NCBI GenBank assembly: GCA_039933635.1
Contig: JBDTNQ010000013.1
Location: forward strand, 1 to 56,098
Source of the DNA: JBDTNQ01 sp039933635
GTDB lineage: Bacteria > Acidobacteriota > Vicinamibacteria > Vicinamibacterales > SCN-69-37
Direction: 5' to 3'
Length of the DNA stretch: 56,098 nt
Part shown: piece by piece, positions 41,045 through 48,975 of the stretch
Layout of the letters: every line of letters starts with the position of its first letter
How positions within the stretch are numbered: the stretch's first letter is position 1
Translations under genes and position numbers: made by a program
The notes under the pieces: generated by a model
Databases searched by the model: none
The model's input: the letters and a program-made list of their open reading frames with translations, nothing else
What the model was told of the DNA's origin: nothing

Positions 41045-41743
41045 ATGGCCCATCGTCGCAGCCTGTTCAGGTACTACGCCGACCAGAAATGGGCCGACGC
41101 GTTTCTCGGTGGCCAGTTTCGTTTCTGGTCGCTCGCGTACTTCCGCGACCTGGAGGACAAAGGCGTCCGCGGCGATGAGAATGAAGGGACATCGCTCTTC
41201 CGGCCGGAGGCCGGACTGCAGATCACGAATCACACGCAGGGCACGAAGTTCACGATGCCCAACCATACGATGACGTCCGCCGCGCGCCAGGACGAGATAC
41301 TCGTCTTCTGCGCGAGCCGGTCGTTCTCAGCGTCGCTGTGGGACGAGTTCAGCGCCCGCGTGTGTTTCGAGATCACCGACATCCCGGCGTTCTGCGCACG
41401 TGTGCGGGCGCGATTGCCACGCGAAGCCAGGTTTCCAGGAAGGCCTGGCCGGGAGCGGCTCGGCCAGCGCGTCGAGTACTACCGGGTTTCGGATGCCCCG
41501 GGCACGCGCTGGGCGCTGCCGGATCGGATCGCGTCGTCGAAGCTTGCTGACTATTCCCCGCAGGATGAGTTCCGGCTCGTCTTCAGCGTGACGGGCGCAC
41601 TGGCATTTCAGAATTTGTCAATGACGCTCGTTCCGGAAGGCGCCAAAGCCGACCCGCGCATTGCGGAGCACAAATTCCACGACGTCAGTGTAGGCAGTCT
41701 CCGGGATATCTGCCTCGTGCACGAGACGAAGCCCGCGACGTGA
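41045..41743 (+). CDS. Unrecognised ICE accessory protein on the opposite strand
   Basis: The 232-residue protein begins MAHRRSLFRYYADQKWADAFLGG, then FRFWSLAYFRDLEDKGVRGDENEG. Conserved-looking later pieces are DEILVFCASRSF and LWDEFSARVCFEITD. This is a soluble alpha-beta layout with an aromatic N-terminal half, loosely like small families that sense or modify nucleotides, but no motif can be named. GGAGG precedes the ATG. It is the only well-supported intact plus-strand gene between 21 and 55.7 kb and has no neighbour coupling. Confidence 0.7.
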   Translation: MAHRRSLFRYYADQKWADAFLGGQFRFWSLAYFRDLEDKGVRGDENEGTSLFRPEAGLQITNHTQGTKFTMPNHTMTSAARQDEILVFCASRSFSASLWDEFSARVCFEITDIPAFCARVRARLPREARFPGRPGRERLGQRVEYYRVSDAPGTRWALPDRIASSKLADYSPQDEFRLVFSVTGALAFQNLSMTLVPEGAKADPRIAEHKFHDVSVGSLRDICLVHETKPAT

Positions 41744-41757
41744 AGAGCGGAGGCGGC

Positions 41758-41952
41758 CTATGAGGCCGCCTCCGTCTTGCGGATGCTCACGCCGTGCACG
41801 GTGGCGTCGAGGCTTTCGAGCCAGCTCTGCGCCTCGTCGCGGATCGCCTGCTGGTCGTGCAGGTTCTGATCGCTCTCCGGATGCACGGTGAAGATCACGA
41901 GCATCGTGTAAGTTGTCGGCTTGGTTTCGGTCGGTTGAAGTGTCGCAGCCAT
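41758..41952 (-). CDS. Small hypothetical ICE protein
   Basis: The 64-residue product has a central strand (YTMLVIFTVHP) then a helix (LHDQQAIRDEAQSWLESL) and a final TVHGVSIRKTE strand, a ferredoxin-like half. GGGGAGG supports the start at 41952. A leader hairpin lies 28 bases upstream, and this shared leader is the best evidence that the gene is real. No function is known. Confidence 0.65.
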   Translation of the reverse strand: MAATLQPTETKPTTYTMLVIFTVHPESDQNLHDQQAIRDEAQSWLESLDATVHGVSIRKTEAAS

Positions 41953-42433
41953 TTTGTCCTCCCCGGACCCGCGATGTGTGGTTCCTTCGCCAACACCAGG
42001 AACCCCATCAGCGGGCCGGGCCAGAGGACATGAGGGACGCGGACGGTGAGCGAGGCGGCGGGACAATAGCGGCAGCCGAGACAGTACGGTCCATCACTGG
42101 CGCGGTGGACGCCGTCCTGATGCCGGTCGCGATTTCAAGCGACGCTGCCGGACGCGGCCCGAAGCGGGCGAAGACACGGGACGAAACCGAGACGCGGACC
42201 CGTTGCCGTGATCTTGTGCGCGCCGGAGATCGAAGCATCGTTGCTCAGTGGCAGGCATCGAAGCTGGAGATCGGATGAACGCGCGGCAACGCATCGAAGA
42301 CTGGCGGGGGCTGCAACCGGGCGGTCAGATGAACACGAAGACGTCCACTTCCTGATGGTCCATGCGCCGGCCGGCCCCGAGAATGACGCTGGCGGGACGC
42401 CGCGATGGCGCCCCGCCAGTGAAAACAGACGGC
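41953..42433. other. Non-coding stretch with one leader hairpin
   Basis: It contains the leader of the 41,758 gene (hairpin 41980-42004). The remainder has GC-rich sequence but no supported gene or clear repeat. Confidence 0.4.
41980..42004 (-). promoter_or_regulatory. Leader hairpin copy 3
   Basis: GGTTCCT and AGGAACC pair perfectly (7 bases) around GGTGTTGGCGA in the transcript sense, 28 bases before the start codon, followed by CACATCGCGGG. Confidence 0.6.
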
Positions 42434-42760
42434 TCAGGCCGTCGCCGCGAGTTCGGCCTCATGCTCAGCGTAGGCCGCGAGGATCTTGTCGCGCAGCGTG
42501 TCCTGCGCGGTCGCATCGACGATCGGACGCAGCAGCGCGAAACTGCGCCTCTCGCCATTGACGCTGTACTGGCGCGCGGGGAACGTCACGTTTCGGCCGC
42601 CGGTCTTGCGCTCCCAGATCGCGAACCCGACGAGCTTCAGCCCGTCGCAGGGGCCGCCGCTGAAATGCAGTTCGGCGTCGGCGAGCTTTCCGGCCGGGTT
42701 GCCCTTGTCGTTCGGGAAGAACTTGACGGTCATCTGCGCGCTGCTCTTGGTCGTAGCCAT
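42434..42760 (-). CDS. SpoVG-like ICE accessory protein, paralogue 2
   Basis: The 108-residue protein is the sister of the 39,380-39,706 product, with about 20 differences in 108 residues, and keeps FFPNDKGNPAG, FSGGPCDGLKLVGFAIWERK and the VTFPARQYSVNGERRSFALLRP block. The start codon is set by AAGGAG. The leader hairpin lies 37 bases upstream. Two closely related copies 3 kb apart imply duplication within the element, together with the leader. Confidence 0.75.
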   Translation of the reverse strand: MATTKSSAQMTVKFFPNDKGNPAGKLADAELHFSGGPCDGLKLVGFAIWERKTGGRNVTFPARQYSVNGERRSFALLRPIVDATAQDTLRDKILAAYAEHEAELAATA

Positions 42761-42796
42761 TTGTTTTCTGCTCCTTCTAACGAAACCGCGTTGTGC

Positions 42797-42820
42797 GGTT
42801 CCTTCGCGACCCAAGGAACC
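42797..42820 (-). promoter_or_regulatory. Leader hairpin copy 4
   Basis: GGTTCCT and AGGAACC pair perfectly around TGGGTCGCGA in the transcript sense, extended by a GC pair across a one-base bulge. It lies 37 bases before the start codon. CACAACGCGG follows, as in copies 2 and 3. Confidence 0.6.
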
Positions 42821-43128
42821 CGCAATCGCGGTGAGAAGGAGCATCCGAGGGGCGCGGACGACGGCGAGGCGGCGGGAGATGTGGCGCGGACGTGATCAGC
42901 GTGGCGCTTTCGGTTGTCTTGCGCGGGAGCGCAACCGCACACGCTGGCGCGGCCGTGCCGGCCCGCCACCGGTCGCGCCGTTCAGCGACGCCGCCGGATG
43001 CGGCCCGAGGGGGATTGGCGAAGACCTAACTTGGCGCGTGACCGGAGCAACTCCGAAACAAGGGCGCTCGGGCAGTTTGGCGTCGCCGTGAACTTGACGC
43101 GGGCGGCCGGTGCGGGCAGTCTGCATCG
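42821..43128. other. Intergenic region left of the frameshifted gene
   Basis: No gene or strong repeat is seen. GC-rich. Confidence 0.35.
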
Positions 43129-43627
43129 GTGACATCTGTGAGCCGCAAGACGGAAGGCGAATTGAACAGCAACAGGCGCGTCATGACGCTGCTCGCGGAG
43201 GCGAAGAAGCTGGCGCAGGAGTGACCGCGGTCTGACGGGCAAGCCGCTTGGCATCACCGGCGAAGTCGCCGAGTACGAGGCTGCGCGGCTGCTGGGCGTC
43301 ACGCTCACGCCGGCGCGCACCGCGGGTTACGACGCGGTCCGGGAGAGCGATGGCCGGACCTACCAGATCAAGGGCCGCTGCATGTTGCCCGACTGTAAGC
43401 CGGGTCAGCGGCTCGGTTCGATCCGCGTTGAGAAGGATTTCGACGCGGTCCTGCTGGTGCTGCTCGACGAGAACTTCGACGCGACAGAAATCCATGAAGC
43501 AGGACGCGACGCTGTGATCGCCGCCTTGAGCGCACCGGGCTCGCGGGCGCGGAACGAACGCGGTGCGTTAGCGGTGAGCAAGTTCAAGAGCATTGGGCGC
43601 AAGGTCTGGTCGCGAGGGAACCGATGA
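43129..43627 (+). pseudogene. DUF6998-like protein with a frameshift
   Basis: Reading from GTG 43129 gives MTLLAEAKKLAQE then a stop at 43222. The next frame continues GLTGKPLGITGEVAEYEAARLLGVTLTPARTAGYDAV, then YQIKGR, RLGSIRVEKDFDAVLLVLLDE and SKFKSIGRKVW to 43627. The two parts join naturally if one base is removed near 43222 (GAG-TGA-CCG against GAG-YAC-CGC). The restored protein of about 165 residues resembles an uncharacterised DUF6998-like family often found on mobile elements. It is either a real pseudogene or a sequencing indel. It has no clear ribosome-binding site. Confidence 0.6.
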
Positions 43628-43766
43628 CGATGCGGTCGCGGCGAATCTGACGAACGTCGAGGAGAAGCGGCAGTTCGATCACCTGCTCGGAGCCGACAAT
43701 AGTCACGGCGGTGAGCTTTGCGATTCAGAATCCTGGAGGGGTCGATCGACGTCGCTGAAAACAGAG

Positions 43767-45053
43767 TCAACTGTCCCCTGCCACGAACGGCGGCTCATTG
43801 AGACGAGCGGGGTTCTGGATGACGACCATCGCTTGACGTTTCGCCCGGGTGATCGCGTTGTACAGGAGACGCCGCTTGCGATCAGCTGAGCCCACCACCT
43901 GGTACGGCCACAGAATGATCACTGATTCGAATTCTCTGTTCTTTGCTTGGTGGATCGTCATTGCGCGGACGCCACCGTCCGGAGCACGACGATAGGCCCT
44001 TGACCGTTGATGAATCGCCCTGGCTCGCTCCTGAATCTCACGCGCCGCAAAACGGGTCCTGCCACTGAGAGTCCGTTGCTGATCCAGCCACATCCGAAGA
44101 ACCTTCGATGCGGCGTTGTTGGCCGTCAGAACTAGGTCGGCTGCGCAAAGCTCTGCGGCGTCATCGCTGGGAAGGCCCAACCCTGTTAGGAAGAACTGGC
44201 ACTCGTCTTCCTGCGAGACCTCCCAAGGAACCCGATGGGGGCCAAATGGTGGCGTTCCAATCGGCTTCTGCGCAACCCTCAAGAGTAGGTCGCGCACAAA
44301 CGGAGACACGTCGGGTCGAACTGGTGAAATGACGGCGATGTCACGCGTACCACTCCACCACGTCAGGTTCCTCGAAACGAAGCCGGCACCGACGTTTGCG
44401 TTCAGTGCGCCGAGAATAGTGAATCCCTGACCCTTGATTGGAACTGCCTGGCCTCCTCGCAGAGATTGGGCAGCATTGAGAAGACCGGCCGCTGTCGTCC
44501 GATGATTTTGGGAGAGGCGCACGACCTTCCCGGACTCGCGAGCCCACGCGATGGCGGCGTTGTCGACGCCACCATCAAGGTCTTGAAAGTCATCGGCGGC
44601 GATAAGGCAAATTGCGGACTGCGACAGTCCCCGGACGATCTCCAGCTGACCGCCCTTGCTGTCCTGCATCTCGTCAATCACGACAATCGGAAAACCACGG
44701 GCCACCCATCGGTTCACTATGCCGTCAGCGAGGAGAAGGCCGGCGCACCTGGAGACCTCGGCATAGTCGTTTTCGGGTGGCTCGCTCCACCCCTTCGCAC
44801 CAGCGAGAGTTCGCCAGCGCCGGACAAGCCGCCATGCAAAGCTGTCCACTGTCATACAGTTGAAGCGGTCCCGCAGGCCGGCCACGCTTGAAAGGCGCCC
44901 GTGCATGCGGCGTCTGGAACCGTGCATCTTGGTGAGCGCAAGCACGCGCTCGTGGGGCAAGAGCGGGCGCGCCGCGAGCGTCGTCGCGAGCGTCTCGAAC
45001 AGACGAGTGGTCTTGCCGCTCCCCGCTGGCCCTTCGAAGAAGGAAAGATTCAC
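43767..45053 (-). CDS. gajB: Gabija GajB-like UvrD/PcrA helicase
   Basis: The 428-residue protein has Walker A EGPAGSGKTTRL (residues 7-18), Walker B VVIDEMQD, and UvrD C-terminal motifs (MTIHQAKNREFESVIIL, LLYNAITRAKRQ). The GTG at 45053 overlaps the GajA-like stop (GTGA), so an ATG at 45137 is less likely. UvrD helicases paired with an OLD nuclease form the Gabija system, in which the helicase responds to DNA ends or nucleotide depletion. The length matches GajB. Confidence 0.82.
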   Translation of the reverse strand: MNLSFFEGPAGSGKTTRLFETLATTLAARPLLPHERVLALTKMHGSRRRMHGRLSSVAGLRDRFNCMTVDSFAWRLVRRWRTLAGAKGWSEPPENDYAEVSRCAGLLLADGIVNRWVARGFPIVVIDEMQDSKGGQLEIVRGLSQSAICLIAADDFQDLDGGVDNAAIAWARESGKVVRLSQNHRTTAAGLLNAAQSLRGGQAVPIKGQGFTILGALNANVGAGFVSRNLTWWSGTRDIAVISPVRPDVSPFVRDLLLRVAQKPIGTPPFGPHRVPWEVSQEDECQFFLTGLGLPSDDAAELCAADLVLTANNAASKVLRMWLDQQRTLSGRTRFAAREIQERARAIHQRSRAYRRAPDGGVRAMTIHQAKNREFESVIILWPYQVVGSADRKRRLLYNAITRAKRQAMVVIQNPARLNEPPFVAGDS

Positions 45054-46885
45054 GGCGTCAAACGGAGCACGACGCAGTGTGCGTCCTTCGTATCGTCTCG
45101 CACGAGCATCGCGCAGCCATCGTGCTGGCCGACACACGCGCGCGTCAGCGCCTCCAGCATCGTCGCCGCTCGCGCTCTGCAGGTCGGAAGATCTCCAATG
45201 ACAGACACCACGCCTTCGTACGCAAGATAGTTGACCTTCAGCCGCCCCGGCCCCGTTCTGATCTTGAATTGCTTGACGAGATGATCGATTGAGTCGAAGT
45301 GTGTGTCGATTCGCTCGCGTAGGGCGTCCCCTGCGGCGACCTCGTCACCCTTCAGGATCCACCCAATCCCATCCTCGATCGTCCAGCCGTCACGCCACTG
45401 CAAAATAAGAGTCGGGCCAAGTGTCAACGCGTCGAGCTGGGATACCTTGGCGTTCCCGGCGTCATCCCCATCGACGAGGGGCACAAGGCCGTCACGCAGA
45501 CGGCGTAACGTGGCAAACGTCTCGGTCACGGCCGAGTCATGTGTTGGAACCACCCCGATGAGCGTTCCAAAGGCCGCGGTCTGGGAATCAGCAACCTCAT
45601 CCACCCGCGTGGCCGTTTCGAGGAGATCGGCAAGCAGTCGGAACCACTCGTACTCGCTGCGGCCCTCGGGAATCAGCACCCGGTGCTGCATCAGACCCTC
45701 GACGACGCGAGGGCGGTCTTCGTGACAGAGTTTCCGGAGAGCGTTGGTGGCTGATCTGTCGAGCGGAGCGGAGAGCAATGGCGTGCAGGCGACGCCGCCT
45801 GGACGGCGCTCAAGGACCAGCAGTGAGGTGGCCGGGTAGAAGGAAGCGACTCGCGGCGAATGAGTCGTGCAGATCGTTTGCTGCGCAATCGAAACGGCCT
45901 GCGCGACCAGCCGGCGTTGCATACCCGGTGGGATGTGCAGCTCCGGCTCCTCCATTGCGAACAGGAATGGCTTACCTTGTCGCCTGCGCTCGCGCCCGAG
46001 TTCCAGAAGCAGGATGAATGTCTGCAGGGACAGGAGCCCCGTCCCATGGCGACCGACAGGCAGAGATGTCCCCGCATGGGCACTGTAATGCGGAACCAGA
46101 GCGTGGAGGAGTGACTCGGAATCTGTCGCCGTCACGCGTAGCTGAAATTGCGGTGCGTTCGGTAGCAGCTGCGTCAATTGCCGGTTGACGCGCTCGACCA
46201 AAGGCTGGAGGCCGACATCTCCCTCCAGCGGCGACACCGGCTGCCGCAAGCGATCGCGCTCATCCAAGACTGTCTGTGCCGGGACCCCACCTACCGTCGC
46301 TACGGCCTTGCGAAACAGTTCAGAGGCGAAAGACGCCGCCGCCTCCCAGGTCCGCCGGGCCGGCAATACGTAGTAGCCGACGTCGTCAAAAAGGCGCAAT
46401 GGGATCTGCTGGATAGCATCGTCGAGAAACGGATCCTCAATGTTATCGTCATCGTGAAAATAGCGGAGCGATTCAACGACGAGTTGCTCGGAATCGAATC
46501 GTGCAGCAAACGCGACCTGAGCGCACAGCGGTCGGACATGGTCGCCGGCCTGAGGCTCGGCAATACCGGTCGCCGCGTTCCACCACTTGGGTACCGCCCT
46601 TCCTTCGCGGAACCACGCATCGTGCTGGTTAGGCTCGTCCCCCTCAAAGCCGGCCAACGTGGCAACGACGCGAATCCGACTCGTCGCTGTCGGGCAACTT
46701 CCCGTGAAGTCGTGCTCGGTCAGTTCGCGGACTAACCGGGTGCGGCCAAATACCAGCGACATGGCGTCCACGATCGTGCTCTTGCCCGCACCGTTCGCTC
46801 CGACGAGGACATCGTGGTCACCGAAGCGAATGTTGGCGTGGGAGATGCCTCGGAAGCCCTCGATCGCCAAAGCCAGCAGTTTCAT
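45050..46885 (-). CDS. gajA: Gabija GajA-like OLD-family ATPase-TOPRIM nuclease
   Basis: The 611-residue protein has an ABC-type ATPase with Walker A VGANGAGKST (29-36), the signature-like GTGLLSLQ (281-288) and Walker B FLFAMEEPELHI. A TOPRIM domain follows, with LIPEGRSEYEW (E408) and VDGDDAG (D472, D474, D475). GajA nicks phage DNA when nucleotides run low. It overlaps the UvrD helicase gene, the standard gajAB order. GC-rich non-coding DNA lies upstream (46,886-47,210). Confidence 0.85.
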   Translation of the reverse strand: MKLLALAIEGFRGISHANIRFGDHDVLVGANGAGKSTIVDAMSLVFGRTRLVRELTEHDFTGSCPTATSRIRVVATLAGFEGDEPNQHDAWFREGRAVPKWWNAATGIAEPQAGDHVRPLCAQVAFAARFDSEQLVVESLRYFHDDDNIEDPFLDDAIQQIPLRLFDDVGYYVLPARRTWEAAASFASELFRKAVATVGGVPAQTVLDERDRLRQPVSPLEGDVGLQPLVERVNRQLTQLLPNAPQFQLRVTATDSESLLHALVPHYSAHAGTSLPVGRHGTGLLSLQTFILLLELGRERRRQGKPFLFAMEEPELHIPPGMQRRLVAQAVSIAQQTICTTHSPRVASFYPATSLLVLERRPGGVACTPLLSAPLDRSATNALRKLCHEDRPRVVEGLMQHRVLIPEGRSEYEWFRLLADLLETATRVDEVADSQTAAFGTLIGVVPTHDSAVTETFATLRRLRDGLVPLVDGDDAGNAKVSQLDALTLGPTLILQWRDGWTIEDGIGWILKGDEVAAGDALRERIDTHFDSIDHLVKQFKIRTGPGRLKVNYLAYEGVVSVIGDLPTCRARAATMLEALTRACVGQHDGCAMLVRDDTKDAHCVVLRLTP

Positions 46886-47210
46886 CGAGCTCTATCCCCT
46901 CTCTTGTTCTCATCTGAGTCCGCCGCGAGTCAGCACGCTGCGGTCTCAGATGGCAGCTCCGTCGCATCACGGGCACCACGCGGCCGGTAGACACCGACGC
47001 AGGCGATTGAGCGAGACCGGGGCGATCGGGATGTGACCATGTGCACATTCAGGCGGCGCGATGCGCTCCGCCGGACCGAACGGCTCCGATCGCGGCATCG
47101 GTTGGGTCGACCTGCGTGGCCTACCAATACGGAGGACGCACGAAGGCGACAATAGAGAATGTGCGCGTGCTCTGACACGACAGAACGAGGCAACACCTAT
47201 CGCAACAGGC
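46886..47210. other. Intergenic promoter region of the Gabija-like pair
   Basis: This gap separates the NucS-like gene stop from the GajA start and must hold its promoter. No clear motif, repeat or terminator is seen. Confidence 0.4.
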
Positions 47211-48299
47211 CTACGCCTTATCGAACTCTTTGAACTTCTGCTTCAGCCTCTCCACGGTCGTACGCCACTTCGGCACGGCGGGTCGGCACACGGTGTGCTG
47301 AATTCCAAAGAATCCGGTCTCGTGCACAGCCTGCGAGACCGGCACCGTCTGGAGCCAGCGAATCGGAACGAACCACTCGCACTTATCGGGATCGTCGATG
47401 AACTCGCGGTGGTAGTTCGCACGAGTCGCGGCCTCGAGGACTGGTCTCTCGCCCTGCGGTGTCTTCACCGTGAACGTCGACGCCGGCCGCGCTGGACCGG
47501 TTACCCGGCCGACGCCAACATAGCCAGCACCCGGCACATTGACCCACACGCGATCGCCGGGGCCCAGCAGTTGGAGCGTGCGGCTGTACCACGCGCCACC
47601 GCCGCCTGAGATGAAGCCGAAGTCGACGGCATCAGCCCAGCTGCGCGTGTTCGACTCACCAAACGAACAATAGAACTCACCATTCCACGGTTCGCGCGGC
47701 CCCTTGGGCGTCGTCACGCTAGTTGGTTGCACGTCCAGTGGATCGTGCAGCCACACGCGGCTCAGCAGTTGTTCACTGCCGTGCTCAAACACCTGAAAGC
47801 ACAGTACGTTGATTGGAATGTCTCTTTCGTTCAAGTAGGCGACGATGCGCTCCGTGCTGGCATCGAGGGAGCCGGCAACGACAACGATCTCGTGCCCTTC
47901 ATTCAGCGTCTCTTGGTCGAGCTTCTGACCGAACCGCGCGAGAAAGTCCGCATCGAGGCTTCGGCCTGGCGCAAAGCGATTGTAGATTGCAGCGATGTCG
48001 TCATCACGGAGCTTCGAAACCCAAGACGCATAGTCGAGCGCTTGAGCGACAACTTCGCGCGGCGTCCTGTCGCGTTTGATCTCGATCAGAACGAGCGAGC
48101 CATCCGGCGCAATGGCAAGCAGATCGATGCGGCCACCAAAGCCGGTGTCTTCCTGACGTCCGATCAGCATCCACTCGTCGGAAAGCAGCTGAGGGGACGC
48201 GACAATCATCGCCTCGAGCAGCTGCTCGTTGGCGAGCTTGGCCTCGCTGAGCGCCTCGGGCGTCGCGCCAACTTTCCAGAGAGCAGTCCGAATCGGCAT
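47211..48299 (-). CDS. NucS/PD-(D/E)xK-type nuclease-domain protein
   Basis: The 362-residue protein has an N-terminal nuclease domain, FGGRIDLLAIAPDGSLVLIEIKRDRT, which gives D59, E73-x-K75 and Q86 of a PD-(D/E)xK site as in NucS/RecB-like enzymes. The C-terminal 190 residues (GDRVWVNVPGAGYVGVGRV, then FVPIRWLQTVP) form a beta-rich domain like those of base-modification readers. Its place between Gabija and the RelA/SpoT-fold unit suggests a restriction or defence role. No partner is coupled to it. Confidence 0.75.
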   Translation of the reverse strand: MPIRTALWKVGATPEALSEAKLANEQLLEAMIVASPQLLSDEWMLIGRQEDTGFGGRIDLLAIAPDGSLVLIEIKRDRTPREVVAQALDYASWVSKLRDDDIAAIYNRFAPGRSLDADFLARFGQKLDQETLNEGHEIVVVAGSLDASTERIVAYLNERDIPINVLCFQVFEHGSEQLLSRVWLHDPLDVQPTSVTTPKGPREPWNGEFYCSFGESNTRSWADAVDFGFISGGGGAWYSRTLQLLGPGDRVWVNVPGAGYVGVGRVTGPARPASTFTVKTPQGERPVLEAATRANYHREFIDDPDKCEWFVPIRWLQTVPVSQAVHETGFFGIQHTVCRPAVPKWRTTVERLKQKFKEFDKA

Positions 48300-48366
48300 G
48301 GAGGCTATGCTCCCTCAGGCCGCTCCGGCCGCCCATGATGTCGGAGGCCCGTTGGATGGCCGCGTT

Positions 48367-48975
48367 TCACGTCCGCGCACCCGTCTGATGCAGCTCCTCG
48401 AAAATCATGTCGGCACCCCATGATTGAGCCGCAGTGAAAGCGACCTTCCGCCGCTGGTCTGCTGAAAGCGCAAAGACAGGCTTGTAGAGCAGGTCGTGAT
48501 TCGCCTCCGCCCAAGCATGCTGAAACAGGGTTTTTACCTGGAGCTCGAAGAAGGGCGGCAGCAGTGCGTCGGCCTCGGGAATCTTCGCCGATACGTCAGT
48601 CGGTAGCAGCAGGATGAAGTGCTGACCGACATATCCGAACTCTGATTCGGAATCTGGCACGAGTGTCTTGATCTCGATCGGATTCATGTATTTACGGATG
48701 CGGCCCGCAACAGCTTCAACATCAGCCAGGTAGAAGGTAACGACCCGGGCACCAATCTGGTCCTGAATCTGACTCATCGGTTCGGAGTATTTCGGCTCAC
48801 CCTCTACGACGGCCTCAGCCTTCTTGAGAAAGCGTTCCACTGACTTTGCGCGGACCGTGACGCGATCGATCCTCGGCAGACCCGTCAAGTAATCAACGAT
48901 CAGTTCTTGCAGCGAGACCGCTGCCGGTTGCAACGCGTGCTCATACCGCCTCGCGTACTCCTGCTCAAGCGTCAT
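48367..48975 (-). CDS. RelA/SpoT-fold alarmone synthetase-like protein
   Basis: The 202-residue protein matches the RelA/SpoT synthetase fold: VRAKSVERFLKKA, IQDQIGARVVTFYL, SEFGYVGQHFILLLP and FFELQVKTLFQHAWAEANHDLLYK. The catalytic-type R, D, Y/H, E-x-Q and H-x-W-A-x-x-x-H residues are kept. There is no HD hydrolase domain. It overlaps the preceding gene by four bases (ATGA). Single-domain proteins of this fold are either housekeeping alarmone synthetases or toxins acting on nucleotides or tRNA. The pairing points to the toxin or defence type. Confidence 0.8.
   Translation of the reverse strand: MTLEQEYARRYEHALQPAAVSLQELIVDYLTGLPRIDRVTVRAKSVERFLKKAEAVVEGEPKYSEPMSQIQDQIGARVVTFYLADVEAVAGRIRKYMNPIEIKTLVPDSESEFGYVGQHFILLLPTDVSAKIPEADALLPPFFELQVKTLFQHAWAEANHDLLYKPVFALSADQRRKVAFTAAQSWGADMIFEELHQTGART

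Noticed and set aside
43767..46885. PARIS or retron-type OLD system
   Set aside because: The helicase partner and gene sizes fit Gabija; no PARIS second component or reverse transcriptase is present.
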